This document shows positions 7,223-14,805 of a stretch of 34,221 nucleotides of DNA, one piece after another. Location of the stretch: assembly GCA_016872155.1 (NCBI GenBank), contig VHBB01000012.1:1-34221 (forward strand), in the 5' to 3' direction. The notes under the pieces were generated by a model. It ran no database searches and had not been told where the DNA came from. It saw only the letters and a list, made by a program, of their open reading frames with translations. The DNA comes from Sphingomonadales bacterium (lineage in GTDB: Bacteria; Bacteroidota; Bacteroidia; Chitinophagales; Chitinophagaceae). Position numbers and translations under genes: made by a program. Position 1 is the first letter of the stretch, and each line of letters starts with the position of its first letter.

Positions 7223-7846
7223 TTACAGCGTATCGGGTCGTGGCTCGCCAGTAGTGCCATTTGGCGGTGGCGGTCTGCGGTTCATAGGGGGTCTGCGATC
7301 GAGGGAGGGCCTGCTGCCTGCGGGCGGACGCTGCTCAACATCACCGGCGCGTCCTTTTAACCGTTGCATGCCCTCGCGCATTTTATCGCGCATCATTGTC
7401 TTGTATGTATCGAGTTGCTCGGCACTCAATAATTTTTTTAGTGATTGCTGGTGCGTCTCCATCATTTCGCGCGCTCTTTCTCGCTGCTGTGCGATGGTCT
7501 GATCGAGTTGCTGACGATTTTTTTTCATCGATTCCATAAAATTCTTTTGCAGCTCTTGTAGCCTAGTGGCCTGCTCATCGGTAAGCGACAAACGGTCTTT
7601 GAGTTGTTGGCGTTGACGACCCTGCATTTCTTCTTTGCGCTCCTGCTGTTGCCGGCGAATTTCTTTGAGTTTCTTTTTTTGCTCAGTCGTTAACACTTTT
7701 TCGAGCGCCTGCTCTTGTTCTTTTTTAAGTTGCTCGCGTTGGGACGTTGATAGTTGTAGGCGTTGCAACAACTGCTTGTTCCCTTCTTGTGCAAAGGTGG
7801 CAGAGACCAAGCCGAAGGCAAGCATAAGGGTGATGATCGATTTCAT
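7223..7846 (-). CDS. Secreted Spy-like (LTxxQ) helical protein with Pro/Arg-rich tail
   Basis: A 207-aa protein with a clear signal peptide (MKSIITLMLAFGLVSATFAQ, cleavage likely after FA-Q or nearby). The mature part is a long charged, Gln-rich helical region containing repeated LTxxQ-type motifs (LTTEQ, LTDEQ, LSAEQ), as in the Spy/CpxP family of periplasmic chaperone or stress-sensor proteins. The last ~45 residues are Pro/Arg-rich (RRPPMNRRPPPPNG) and probably disordered. It should act in the periplasm, perhaps binding misfolded outer-membrane proteins or metal; the ligand is unknown. It lies between rlmN and the RluB-type gene on the same strand, 83 bases after rlmN, with no terminator seen between them. 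Confidence 0.75.
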   Translation of the reverse strand: MKSIITLMLAFGLVSATFAQEGNKQLLQRLQLSTSQREQLKKEQEQALEKVLTTEQKKKLKEIRRQQQERKEEMQGRQRQQLKDRLSLTDEQATRLQELQKNFMESMKKNRQQLDQTIAQQRERAREMMETHQQSLKKLLSAEQLDTYKTMMRDKMREGMQRLKGRAGDVEQRPPAGSRPSLDRRPPMNRRPPPPNGTTGEPRPDTL

Positions 7847-7929
7847 ATGATATTGTTTTAGGATAGCCTTTTAAAAGAGGCGTACCTTATTAAGACCAGC
7901 TGGCGATCAAAAGGTTTAATGCCGTATAC

Positions 7930-8976
7930 CTAGCCTTTGTTGGCGAGTTGTCCGCAGGCTGCATCGATATCCTTTCCTCTGCTTTTGCGAAGACGAGCGT
8001 TGACCCTTTTTTGCGACAGGTACTCCATAAAGGCCGCCGTTTTGGCTTCGGAGGGTTTTCTAAATTTGGCTTTATCGATGGGGTTATACTCAATAATATT
8101 GACTAGGTCGGCGGGAACCTGTCGATAGATCTTGACCAACTCTTCGGCATCTTGCAACGAGTCATTGAATTGATCGAATAAGATGTATTCGAAGGTGATC
8201 TCGTTACCGGTCTTTTTATAGAAATAGTTGAGGGCCTCGACGAGTGTTCGTATTTGATTCGACTCGTTGATCGGCATAATCTCGTTGCGTTTACTATCGT
8301 TGGCGGCATGTAGCGAGAGCGCCAGTTTAAATCGCACGTTATCATCACCCAGTTGTCGAATGCCTTTGGCTACCCCGGCCGTAGAAACGGTAATGCGACG
8401 CGCACTCATGCCCAACGCGTCGGGCGAGGTGATCTTTTCGATGGCGAGTAGCACTTGTTTATAGTTGAGTAGGGGTTCCCCCATTCCCATAAATACAATG
8501 TTGCTGATCTTTTTTTGGTGTTGCTGCAGGGCCTCTTTGTTAAGGAGCACCACTTCGTCTACGATCTCATCGAACTGCAGATTTCTTTTTCGGTCCATAT
8601 AACCGGTGGCGCAGAATTTGCAAGAGAGCGAACAGCCGATCTGCGAAGACACGCAGGCCGTGAGTCTTTTTTCGGTGGGAATCAACACGCCTTCTACAGC
8701 ATGTCCATCCCAGGTCAAAAAACGGCTTTTGACCGTACCATCTTCGGAATACTGGGTAGCATTGATGCTCAGGGCAGGCAGTACAAATTGCTCGCCCAGG
8801 TGCTGACGCATCTCTTTGCTCAGGTTGGTCATATCGGCAAAACTCATGGCGTTCTTTTGCCAGATCCACTCATAGAGTTGCCGGGCCCTGAACTTTTTTT
8901 CGCCCCGCTCCTCGAAGTGGTGCTCAATTTGTTGCAGGCTCCAGGTTCTGATATTTTCGATGGCCGTTTTTTTCAT
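7930..8976 (-). CDS. rlmN: Dual-specificity 23S rRNA/tRNA methyltransferase RlmN
   Basis: A 348-aa radical SAM enzyme that methylates C2 of A2503 in 23S rRNA and A37 of some tRNAs. The 4Fe-4S/SAM motif CSLSCKFC holds cysteines 115, 119 and 122; the two mechanistic cysteines correspond to Cys108 (LTACVSSQ) and Cys341 (DAACGQLA). An N-terminal RNA-binding helical domain precedes the barrel. I start at the ATG at 8976 (MKKTAIENIR): the possible TTG three codons upstream sits inside the predicted -7 box. That box ends only six bases before the ATG, so the mRNA may be leaderless or nearly so. It heads the leftward cluster of RNA-modification genes. Confidence 0.95.
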   Translation of the reverse strand: MKKTAIENIRTWSLQQIEHHFEERGEKKFRARQLYEWIWQKNAMSFADMTNLSKEMRQHLGEQFVLPALSINATQYSEDGTVKSRFLTWDGHAVEGVLIPTEKRLTACVSSQIGCSLSCKFCATGYMDRKRNLQFDEIVDEVVLLNKEALQQHQKKISNIVFMGMGEPLLNYKQVLLAIEKITSPDALGMSARRITVSTAGVAKGIRQLGDDNVRFKLALSLHAANDSKRNEIMPINESNQIRTLVEALNYFYKKTGNEITFEYILFDQFNDSLQDAEELVKIYRQVPADLVNIIEYNPIDKAKFRKPSEAKTAAFMEYLSQKRVNARLRKSRGKDIDAACGQLANKG

Positions 8977-8982
8977 GTACCA

Positions 8983-8990
8983 CAAAGATA
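8983..8990 (-). promoter_or_regulatory. -7 box of rlmN (TATCTTTG)
   Basis: Exact TAnnTTTG match on the minus strand with its 3' end only six bases before the rlmN ATG. With a start site normally about 5-7 bases after the box, transcription would begin at or beside the start codon. Confidence 0.55.
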
Positions 8991-9021
8991 ACTGCCCGGT
9001 AAGGGATTAAACTATTTAACG

Positions 9022-9029
9022 GATATTTG
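9022..9029 (+). promoter_or_regulatory. Candidate -7 box of the thiolase gene
   Basis: GATATTTG (one mismatch to TAnnTTTG) lies 16 bases before the ATG at 9046 in the 69-base gap shared with the divergent rlmN gene. No -33 TTG is obvious. Confidence 0.35.
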
Positions 9030-9045
9030 CCTGTAAACACCTTGC

Positions 9046-10239
9046 ATGAAACCTGTCTATGTAGTAGATGCCATTCGAACACCGGTAGGACGCTACGGCG
9101 GATCGCTAAGCGCGGTGCGCCCCGATGATCTGTTGGCCACGGTACTGCGGGCCTTGCATAAGCGTAACGACACCATCGATCCGGCCGCTATAGAAGAAGT
9201 GATTGCCGGTGCGGCCAACCAGGCCGGCGAAGACAATCGCAATGTGGCCAGAATGGCTTCCTTGTTGGCGGGGCTTCCCACTACTGTTGCAGGAACTACG
9301 GTCAATCGCCTCTGTGCATCCGGGTTACAGGCCATTATGGAGGGGGCTCGTCAAATTGCTTGTGGAGACGCCGATCTTATTTTAGCCGGCGGGGTCGAGA
9401 GCATGAGCCGCGCCCCTTATGTAATGGGCAAGTCGGCGCAACCTTTCGATCGAAGCGCCCAACTTTTTGATACGACCATGGGATGGCGATTCATTAATCC
9501 CTTACTCGCCGAGCGGTATCATCCCTATTCAATGGGAGAAACGGCAGAGAATGTGGCCGAGCAGTATAAGATCTCTCGCGAACAACAAGATCTGTTTGCT
9601 CTTTCTTCGCAGCAGAAATATGCGGCCGCTCGCAAAACTGGTATTTGGGAACAAGAGATAACGGCCGTTGAAATACAAAGCAAAGGTCTTATCAGTTGGG
9701 TGGTAGACGACGAACATCCCCGCGAGACCTCTATCGAAAAATTAGCTGCTCTTTCGCCAGTCTTTAAAAAGAACGGAACAGTTACCGCCGGCAATTCTTC
9801 GGGTATCAATGATGGAGCGGCCGGGTTACTCCTGGCTGGAGAAGAAGCCCTAAAAAAACATAAGCTAACCCCGATCGCAAAAGTAGTGGCCATGGCAGTG
9901 GCCGGTGTGGATCCTGCCCTAATGGGTATCGGGCCTGTTCCGGCTACGCAAAAAGTAATGCAGCGGGCCGGCCTCTCTATGCAGGATATTGATCTTGTCG
10001 AGCTCAATGAGGCCTTCGCTTCGCAGTCACTGGCCTGTATGCAAGAACTTTCGCTAAATCCGGCCTGCGTTAACGTAAATGGAGGCTCGATTGCCATTGG
10101 ACATCCGTTGGGTTGTAGCGGTGCTCGCATCTCAACAACGTTACTGTACGAGTTGAGAAGAAGAAAGGCGCGTTATGGGTTGGCCACTATGTGTGTGGGG
10201 GTGGGGCAGGGAGCCGCCGTCGTATACGAAGCGCTCTAG
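9046..10239 (+). CDS. Acetyl-CoA acyltransferase (thiolase), PcaF/PaaJ-like
   Basis: A 397-aa thiolase that cleaves a 3-oxoacyl-CoA with CoA to release acetyl-CoA, or runs the reverse condensation. The catalytic residues are present: nucleophile Cys90 (NRLCASGLQA), His353 (GHPLGCSGAR) and Cys383 (CVGVGQG). The segments NQAGEDNRNVARM and DTTMGWRFINPLL resemble, from memory, beta-ketoadipyl-CoA thiolases PcaF/PaaJ of aromatic and phenylacetate breakdown more than fatty-acid FadA. No other aromatic-degradation genes are beside it, so the substrate stays open. It is a single gene, divergent from rlmN and converging on hisS with only seven bases between the stops. Confidence 0.93.
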   Translation: MKPVYVVDAIRTPVGRYGGSLSAVRPDDLLATVLRALHKRNDTIDPAAIEEVIAGAANQAGEDNRNVARMASLLAGLPTTVAGTTVNRLCASGLQAIMEGARQIACGDADLILAGGVESMSRAPYVMGKSAQPFDRSAQLFDTTMGWRFINPLLAERYHPYSMGETAENVAEQYKISREQQDLFALSSQQKYAAARKTGIWEQEITAVEIQSKGLISWVVDDEHPRETSIEKLAALSPVFKKNGTVTAGNSSGINDGAAGLLLAGEEALKKHKLTPIAKVVAMAVAGVDPALMGIGPVPATQKVMQRAGLSMQDIDLVELNEAFASQSLACMQELSLNPACVNVNGGSIAIGHPLGCSGARISTTLLYELRRRKARYGLATMCVGVGQGAAVVYEAL

Positions 10240-10246
10240 CTATTTC

Positions 10247-11620
10247 TTACCAGGTAAAAGAGAGGGTCGCTAATTCTTTCCAAGAACAAGTTCTTTGTTC
10301 TCCGCTACGAATATTTTTTACATTGACCTGCTGCTTGGCCATTTCTTCTTTACCAATAATGGCGATGTAGGTAAAATTTCTTTTCTCGGCGTATTTGAAT
10401 TGCTTATCAAATTTTACTGACTCCGGATAAAGTTCGGCCGCTAGACCTCTTTCGCGTAGCCCTTGTAATTGCACAAAGGCTGCTCGGCTCTCATCGGCAC
10501 CCAGATTAAAGAATAATACTTGCGTACCCATCGTACTGTCGTGCGGAAACAATTGTAGCTCTTCGAGTACATCGTAAATGCGGTCAACACCGAACGAGAG
10601 ACCTACTCCGGGAAGGCCAGGCACACCAAAAAGTCCGGTCAGGTCGTCGTAACGCCCGCCGCCTCCAAGGCTACCCATGTTGACCCGGGCCGGTGCCTTG
10701 ATCTCGAAGATGGTTCCGGTGTAGTAGTTGAGTCCGCGTGCCAAGGTGGGATCGAGCAAAACGTGTACCTGCTGTTGTTGCAGGTCTTCGATAAGTTGTT
10801 GTAGTTCTTCGAGGGCAGCGATCGCCTCGGGTCGTTGACCCAGCAGCGCACGAAGCTGTTCTACTTGTTGCGGCAAACTGCCCCCAATATTCAAATAAGC
10901 TTCGATAAGATCGATCTGCGCGGCCGACAAGTTTTTATTGGCTAGTTCTTCTTTTACTTTTTCGATGCCGACCTTATCTAACTTATCGATGGCTGTGGTA
11001 ATCGTAACAAGTTGTGAGGCATCTCCGCACCGGGCGGCCAGTGCCACCAGTAATTGCCGGTGGTTGATGCGCAAGCTGTAATCGGGTAAGCCCAATCGGG
11101 TAAAGATGTGGTGACAAATACAACCCAGTTCGAGTTCATTTAATAACGAACGACTGCCCACCACATCTACATCGCATTGATAAAATTCGCGGTAGCGTCC
11201 TCGTTGCGGACGATCGGCTCGCCATACGGGCTGCATCTGATAGCGCTTGAATGGCAGTGTTAATTGTTGATGCCAGGTGGCTACATATCGGGCAAAAGGA
11301 ATGGTCAGGTCGTATCGAAGGGCCCGTTCCGTAAGGTCCTTGCTGTTCTTTCCTTTTAGCACTTGCTCTAGCGCGTCTCTGGTTTTTTGTTCTTTATCGG
11401 GATGATCCAATCCGTTATTCAGGATCTTGAAGATGAGCTTATCGCCTTCTTCGCCATACTTGCCCAATAAGGTATCGAGTTGCTCCATGGCGGGTGTCTC
11501 GAGCGGTCCGAACCCATAGCATTCAAACACCGAACGTATGGTGTTGAACAGGAAATTTCTTTTTCGCACCACCTCGGCCGAGAAATCGCGGGTACCGGGT
11601 GGAAGGCTGGGTTTGGCCAT
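10247..11620 (-). CDS. hisS: Histidine--tRNA ligase
   Basis: A 457-aa class II aminoacyl-tRNA synthetase that charges tRNA-His. Motif 1 region begins LPPGTRDFSAEVVRKRNFLF; motif 2 is in GRYREFYQCDVDVVG; the histidine-binding signatures ARGLNYYTGTIFE and GGGGRYDDL are present; motif 3 is GVGLSFGVDRIYD. A C-terminal anticodon-binding domain covers about the last 95 residues. Length is slightly above the E. coli enzyme (about 424 aa), as is usual in this phylum. The start at 11620 gives the expected MAKPSLPPGTRDF. The stop is seven bases from the convergent thiolase stop, and the end carries a small palindrome TTACC-A-GGTAA. Confidence 0.97.
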   Translation of the reverse strand: MAKPSLPPGTRDFSAEVVRKRNFLFNTIRSVFECYGFGPLETPAMEQLDTLLGKYGEEGDKLIFKILNNGLDHPDKEQKTRDALEQVLKGKNSKDLTERALRYDLTIPFARYVATWHQQLTLPFKRYQMQPVWRADRPQRGRYREFYQCDVDVVGSRSLLNELELGCICHHIFTRLGLPDYSLRINHRQLLVALAARCGDASQLVTITTAIDKLDKVGIEKVKEELANKNLSAAQIDLIEAYLNIGGSLPQQVEQLRALLGQRPEAIAALEELQQLIEDLQQQQVHVLLDPTLARGLNYYTGTIFEIKAPARVNMGSLGGGGRYDDLTGLFGVPGLPGVGLSFGVDRIYDVLEELQLFPHDSTMGTQVLFFNLGADESRAAFVQLQGLRERGLAAELYPESVKFDKQFKYAEKRNFTYIAIIGKEEMAKQQVNVKNIRSGEQRTCSWKELATLSFTW

Positions 11621-11635
11621 AGAGCAGCGTGTTTT

Positions 11636-11650
11636 GCAGGGTTAGCCTGC
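11636..11650 (-). other. 5'-terminal hairpin in the hisS leader
   Basis: On the minus strand GCAGG-CTAAC-CCTGC is a perfect 5-bp GC-rich stem with a 5-base loop. It starts five bases after the -7 box, i.e. at the predicted first base of the mRNA, and ends 15 bases before the hisS ATG. It is not followed by T and so is not a terminator; I see no histidine-rich leader peptide or T-box features. Confidence 0.5.
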
Positions 11651-11654
11651 TTTG

Positions 11655-11662
11655 CAAATATA
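11655..11662 (-). promoter_or_regulatory. -7 box of hisS (TATATTTG)
   Basis: Exact TAnnTTTG match on the minus strand, 34 bases before the hisS ATG, in the gap shared with the divergent small membrane-protein gene. A -33 TTG at the usual spacing is not clear; one lies about 25 bases upstream. Confidence 0.55.
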
Positions 11663-11746
11663 ATCCGCCCTGCGGTATGCTCCACAGCAAGGTAAAGGTT
11701 CTGTTATCTTGTTCGTTACGCAGAAAATTTGGCTAATTTGCCATCG

Positions 11747-11983
11747 ATGTTCGAAGAATACGAAAAACAAAAACAGGCGCACCGCTCTCGGCTCGTAAAA
11801 GTAAGAGAGTATGGTATGGGCGGATTGTTTTTGCTGGCCGGTCTGTTCTTTTTGCTACGCAGTGAATTGGAGCTGGAGTTTAACCTTCGGTTTCCGCCCG
11901 ATTCGACCGACCGCGTTTTTGGAACGGTGTGTCTGTTGTACGGCGGGTGGCGTTTGTACAGAGGCTTTAAAGCGAACCCATAA
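11747..11983 (+). CDS. Small membrane protein of unknown function
   Basis: A 78-aa protein with a charged N-terminus (MFEEYEKQKQAHRSRLVKVR) followed by two likely membrane helices: GMGGLFLLAGLFFLLRSE (about 24-41) and a second around FGTVCLLYGGWRLY (about 58-71), with a positively charged tail. I start at the ATG at 11747; an in-frame TTG six codons upstream is possible but overlaps a TAATTTG sequence that looks like part of a promoter. The next gene, a PstS-like lipoprotein, begins 10 bases after its stop, so the two are surely co-transcribed. I do not recognise a named family; a small accessory membrane protein of the PstS-like/TPR unit is a reasonable guess only. Confidence 0.7.
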   Translation: MFEEYEKQKQAHRSRLVKVREYGMGGLFLLAGLFFLLRSELELEFNLRFPPDSTDRVFGTVCLLYGGWRLYRGFKANP

Positions 11984-11993
11984 AGTAGAAGGA

Positions 11994-12911
11994 ATGTTGC
12001 AACGTGTGTCCATAGGGATAATTGGTGTATTTATTTTTTTTGGCGGATGTAAATCGTACGAAGAGCAGCGCAATGAACTGCCCGATACACCCGATCGCGG
12101 GGCGGTGCGCGTAAGTGCCGACGAGACCTTTAAGCCGATCGTAGACGAGTTGGTGCAAGTGTACGAGTCCAATCATCCCGGTACATCCATTCAGGTGGAG
12201 TATAAGACAGAGGCCGATTGCTTGCGCGATCTTCTCAATGACAGCATTCGCATGGTGCTCGTAACGCGTCGTCCCTCTGCAGAAGAAAGAAAGCTGATGG
12301 CCGATTCACTTCGGGTAAATGCCAGAAGCCTGGTGGTGGCCCGCGATGGTATTGCGGTAATTGTGCATCCCGCTTCTGCCGATACGGTCTTTACCTTACA
12401 AGAGATCAGCGATATTCTTAAGGGTAAGCATAACAAAAAGTTAATCCCTGTATTTGACGGGGTCAAAGCCACCAGTACTGTTCGATTTATTGTAGATTCA
12501 GTATTGAAAGGCGAGACCTTGACCAGCCAGGCCCTGGCGGCACGCAGTAGCGAAGGCGTAATCGACTATGTGGCCGCTCATCCGGGCACTGTTGGATTCG
12601 TTGGGGTTGGCTGGGTAGGAAATCCCGAAGACTCGGCCCAGCTAAGTTTTTTGAAAAAGATCAATGTGGCGCATCTGGAAAGTACCGATCGTAAAGGCTA
12701 TTATGTAAAGGCCTATCAGGCCAACCTATATGTCGGACGTTATCCGATGGTACGCGACCTGGTCTATATCTTAAAAGAGAGACACCGCGGTTTGGCCACC
12801 GGCTTTGCGCATTTTGTAAGTGGCGAGATCGGGCAGATCATTTTTAGAAGAGGTTACCTGGCGCCGGCACAAAAAAGGCTGGGTGTTCGTCCGGTGCGGG
12901 TCAACGAATAG
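11994..12911 (+). CDS. PstS-like substrate-binding lipoprotein (PBP-like domain)
   Basis: A 305-aa periplasmic-binding-protein-like protein. The N-terminus has a hydrophobic signal ending in a lipobox-like FGGC (Cys19), so it is probably lipid-anchored. The body has PstS-type features: RGAVRVSADETFKPIVDELV near the start of the mature part, VARDGIAVIVHPAS in the middle, and LQEISDILKGK. I chose the ATG at 11994 because an AGAAGGA precedes it and the signal peptide follows; an upstream in-frame stretch overlaps the previous gene. True PstS is encoded beside pstCAB, which is absent here. In Bacteroidota such proteins are often found after exbB-exbD-exbD-tonB, so a role in the Ton system or in periplasmic sensing is as likely as phosphate uptake. 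Confidence 0.82.
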   Translation: MLQRVSIGIIGVFIFFGGCKSYEEQRNELPDTPDRGAVRVSADETFKPIVDELVQVYESNHPGTSIQVEYKTEADCLRDLLNDSIRMVLVTRRPSAEERKLMADSLRVNARSLVVARDGIAVIVHPASADTVFTLQEISDILKGKHNKKLIPVFDGVKATSTVRFIVDSVLKGETLTSQALAARSSEGVIDYVAAHPGTVGFVGVGWVGNPEDSAQLSFLKKINVAHLESTDRKGYYVKAYQANLYVGRYPMVRDLVYILKERHRGLATGFAHFVSGEIGQIIFRRGYLAPAQKRLGVRPVRVNE

Positions 12912-12921
12912 TTAATTATAA

Positions 12922-12953
12922 TATATTTACAGCCCTTAAAGAGAAACCCTTTA
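12922..12953 (+). promoter_or_regulatory. Candidate -7 box and leader hairpin of the TPR gene
   Basis: TATATTTA (12922-12929, last base differs from TAnnTTTG) lies 29 bases before the ATG at 12959. TAAAG (12937-12941) and CTTTA (12949-12953) can form a 5-bp A/T-rich hairpin close to the predicted transcript start. Both signals are weak and the gene may simply be read from the upstream genes. Confidence 0.3.
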
Positions 12954-12958
12954 TACAG

Positions 12959-14743
12959 ATGAAACGAATTTTTTTGTTGCTTGCGATTAGTGTTGGTGTC
13001 GTTGTTACCGGTAATGGACAGACCGTACAAGATGGAAAGAGCCATCTCTTTGCCCAGCGTTTTGAGCTGGCGGAACAAACTTTTCAGCAGCTTTTAAAGG
13101 CAAATCCCGCCGATCCCGATGCATTGTATTGGGGCGGACAAGCCGCCATTGAACGGGAGTTGGATTCTGTCAAAAAAATCGGAGTGGCCCGGGCTTGGTA
13201 CGATAAGGCCCTGCAGGCTGCTGCCAATTCGCCCTTGGTAATGGTCGGCGCCGGCCATGCCGACCTGCTCGAGAATAAAAAAGACGAGGCTCGTCAAAAA
13301 TTCGAATCGGCGCTGACCATGAGCCGTACCCGCAAAGGAGAAAATATCGATATTCTCAATGCCGTCTCTCGCTCTAACATAGAGGCTAAAAATGGCGATC
13401 TCAATTATGCGATCGGCAAGATGAATGCCCAGATCGAAAAAGGCGACAAGAATGCAGAGATGTATTTGCTGCTGGGCAATGCCATTCGCAAAGCCCGTCC
13501 CGGAGAGGGGGGTGGCGAGGCCTTTCAAAATTATCAGGAGGCGCTGAAACTGAATCCCGGCTATGCGCTGGCTCATTACCGATTGGCCAGGCTCTTCGAT
13601 TCACAAAAGAACTGGGAGCTGGTATTGCAATACCTAACGCAATGCGTAGAAAAGGACCCTCGCTTTACGCCAGCTTACTATGAGTTGTTTTATTATTATT
13701 TCTATCGCCGCGATTATGTTACGGCCGAAAAACAACTGCAACAATTTATTGAGACCAAGCAGCCCGAAAAAAATATTCAAGATGAGTTTCTTTACTCACA
13801 GCTCTGCTGGGCCCGTGGCGATTTTGCCTGTGCCATTGCCAAATCAGAGCAGGTCATCGCTGCCTTGGGCGCTGCTACCAAACCCCGGGTTTATCGATTG
13901 CTCGCCGATGCGTTTTTTCAGCAAGGCGATACACTGGCCAAGCAACAGCAACTAGAGGCAGCCAGCGCTTCTTTTGCCAATGCAAAAAAATACAGCGATC
14001 AATTCTTTGGCCGCACCGGCGACGATATGGATGGTATTGCCCTTTACGATTATCAATTGCGTGCCGATATTATCGATAAGACCGGAGGCACACCCGCCGA
14101 GGTCTTTGATACCTATTTGCAATCGACCCGTGTCGATACGTTGGTCAACTTAAAAGTAGATCTGCTCAAGAAAGGGGCCGATCGTTTCAAGGCCAAGGGC
14201 GATAGCCTGAGTCGTATTATCGAAGGAGATTTGCGCACGCTTATTTTGACGACGAAGACCAATCCCAGCCAACGTGATCTTTTTGATGCCGGGTTTGCCT
14301 ACTATCAAGGTAAATCGCTTGGTATTGCCGATAGTTTGTTCGGCGTTTATGTTACCAAATACCCCGAAGAATCATTTGGGTATATGATGAAGTACAATAT
14401 TCAGCGCGCCATCGATACCAGTATGGAATTGGGATCGGCCGTTCCTTGGGCCGAGAAGTATCTGGTGATTTTAGAAAAAGACACGGTCAAGAATAAAAAG
14501 ACGATTATTGGAGTGGCGGGTTATTTAGCAGCTTATAGTGCTAACGTATTGAAAGACAAAGAGAAAGCACTTGTTTTTTTACGTCGTATGTTGTCGCTTG
14601 ACCCCACCAATGCCGCTATACAGCAAAACATAAATGTGTTGGAAAAGACCCCGGCGGCCAAGCCCGACAATGCCCCTAAGACCGACCAGAGCCCCAAGTC
14701 AGCTGCAGTGCCTAAAAACAATGCGTTAATTCGGGTCGTTTAG
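12959..14743 (+). CDS. Secreted tetratricopeptide-repeat (TPR) protein
   Basis: A 594-aa protein with a signal peptide (MKRIFLLLAISVGVVVTGNGQ) and no further membrane segment. Tandem helical pairs with TPR-type residue patterns (for example EAFQNYQEALKLNPGYALAH, then YRLARLFDSQKNWELVL) fill most of the chain, with several further repeats toward the C-terminus. The last ~40 residues are rich in Ala, Pro, Lys and Asn. TPR arrays act as protein-binding scaffolds; here it would be periplasmic or attached to the outer membrane. It follows the PstS-like gene by 47 bases on the same strand. Specific partner unknown; the pairing with PstS-like genes suggests a link to the Exb/TonB system. Confidence 0.85.
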   Translation: MKRIFLLLAISVGVVVTGNGQTVQDGKSHLFAQRFELAEQTFQQLLKANPADPDALYWGGQAAIERELDSVKKIGVARAWYDKALQAAANSPLVMVGAGHADLLENKKDEARQKFESALTMSRTRKGENIDILNAVSRSNIEAKNGDLNYAIGKMNAQIEKGDKNAEMYLLLGNAIRKARPGEGGGEAFQNYQEALKLNPGYALAHYRLARLFDSQKNWELVLQYLTQCVEKDPRFTPAYYELFYYYFYRRDYVTAEKQLQQFIETKQPEKNIQDEFLYSQLCWARGDFACAIAKSEQVIAALGAATKPRVYRLLADAFFQQGDTLAKQQQLEAASASFANAKKYSDQFFGRTGDDMDGIALYDYQLRADIIDKTGGTPAEVFDTYLQSTRVDTLVNLKVDLLKKGADRFKAKGDSLSRIIEGDLRTLILTTKTNPSQRDLFDAGFAYYQGKSLGIADSLFGVYVTKYPEESFGYMMKYNIQRAIDTSMELGSAVPWAEKYLVILEKDTVKNKKTIIGVAGYLAAYSANVLKDKEKALVFLRRMLSLDPTNAAIQQNINVLEKTPAAKPDNAPKTDQSPKSAAVPKNNALIRVV

Positions 14744-14779
14744 CGGGCTGTCTATGCCCATTTTGTGGTCGCTGCACCT

Positions 14780-14787
14780 TAATTTTG
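14780..14787 (+). promoter_or_regulatory. -7 box of the nuo operon (TAATTTTG)
   Basis: Exact TAnnTTTG match 18 bases before the nuoA ATG and 36 bases after the TPR stop. A TTTG lies 14 bases upstream, which is shorter than the usual spacing. This is the only strong promoter-like sequence I see ahead of the 14 nuo genes. Confidence 0.55.
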
Positions 14788-14805
14788 CGCCAGAAAAAAC
14801 AGCAC

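Noticed and set aside
11620-11662. T-box or histidine attenuator before hisS
   Set aside because: The leader is only about 30 bases, has no T-box sequence, no His-rich leader peptide and no terminator.
11994-12911. Part of a phosphate ABC importer (pst operon)
   Set aside because: No pstC, pstA, pstB or phoU gene is present nearby; the neighbours are a small membrane protein and a TPR protein.
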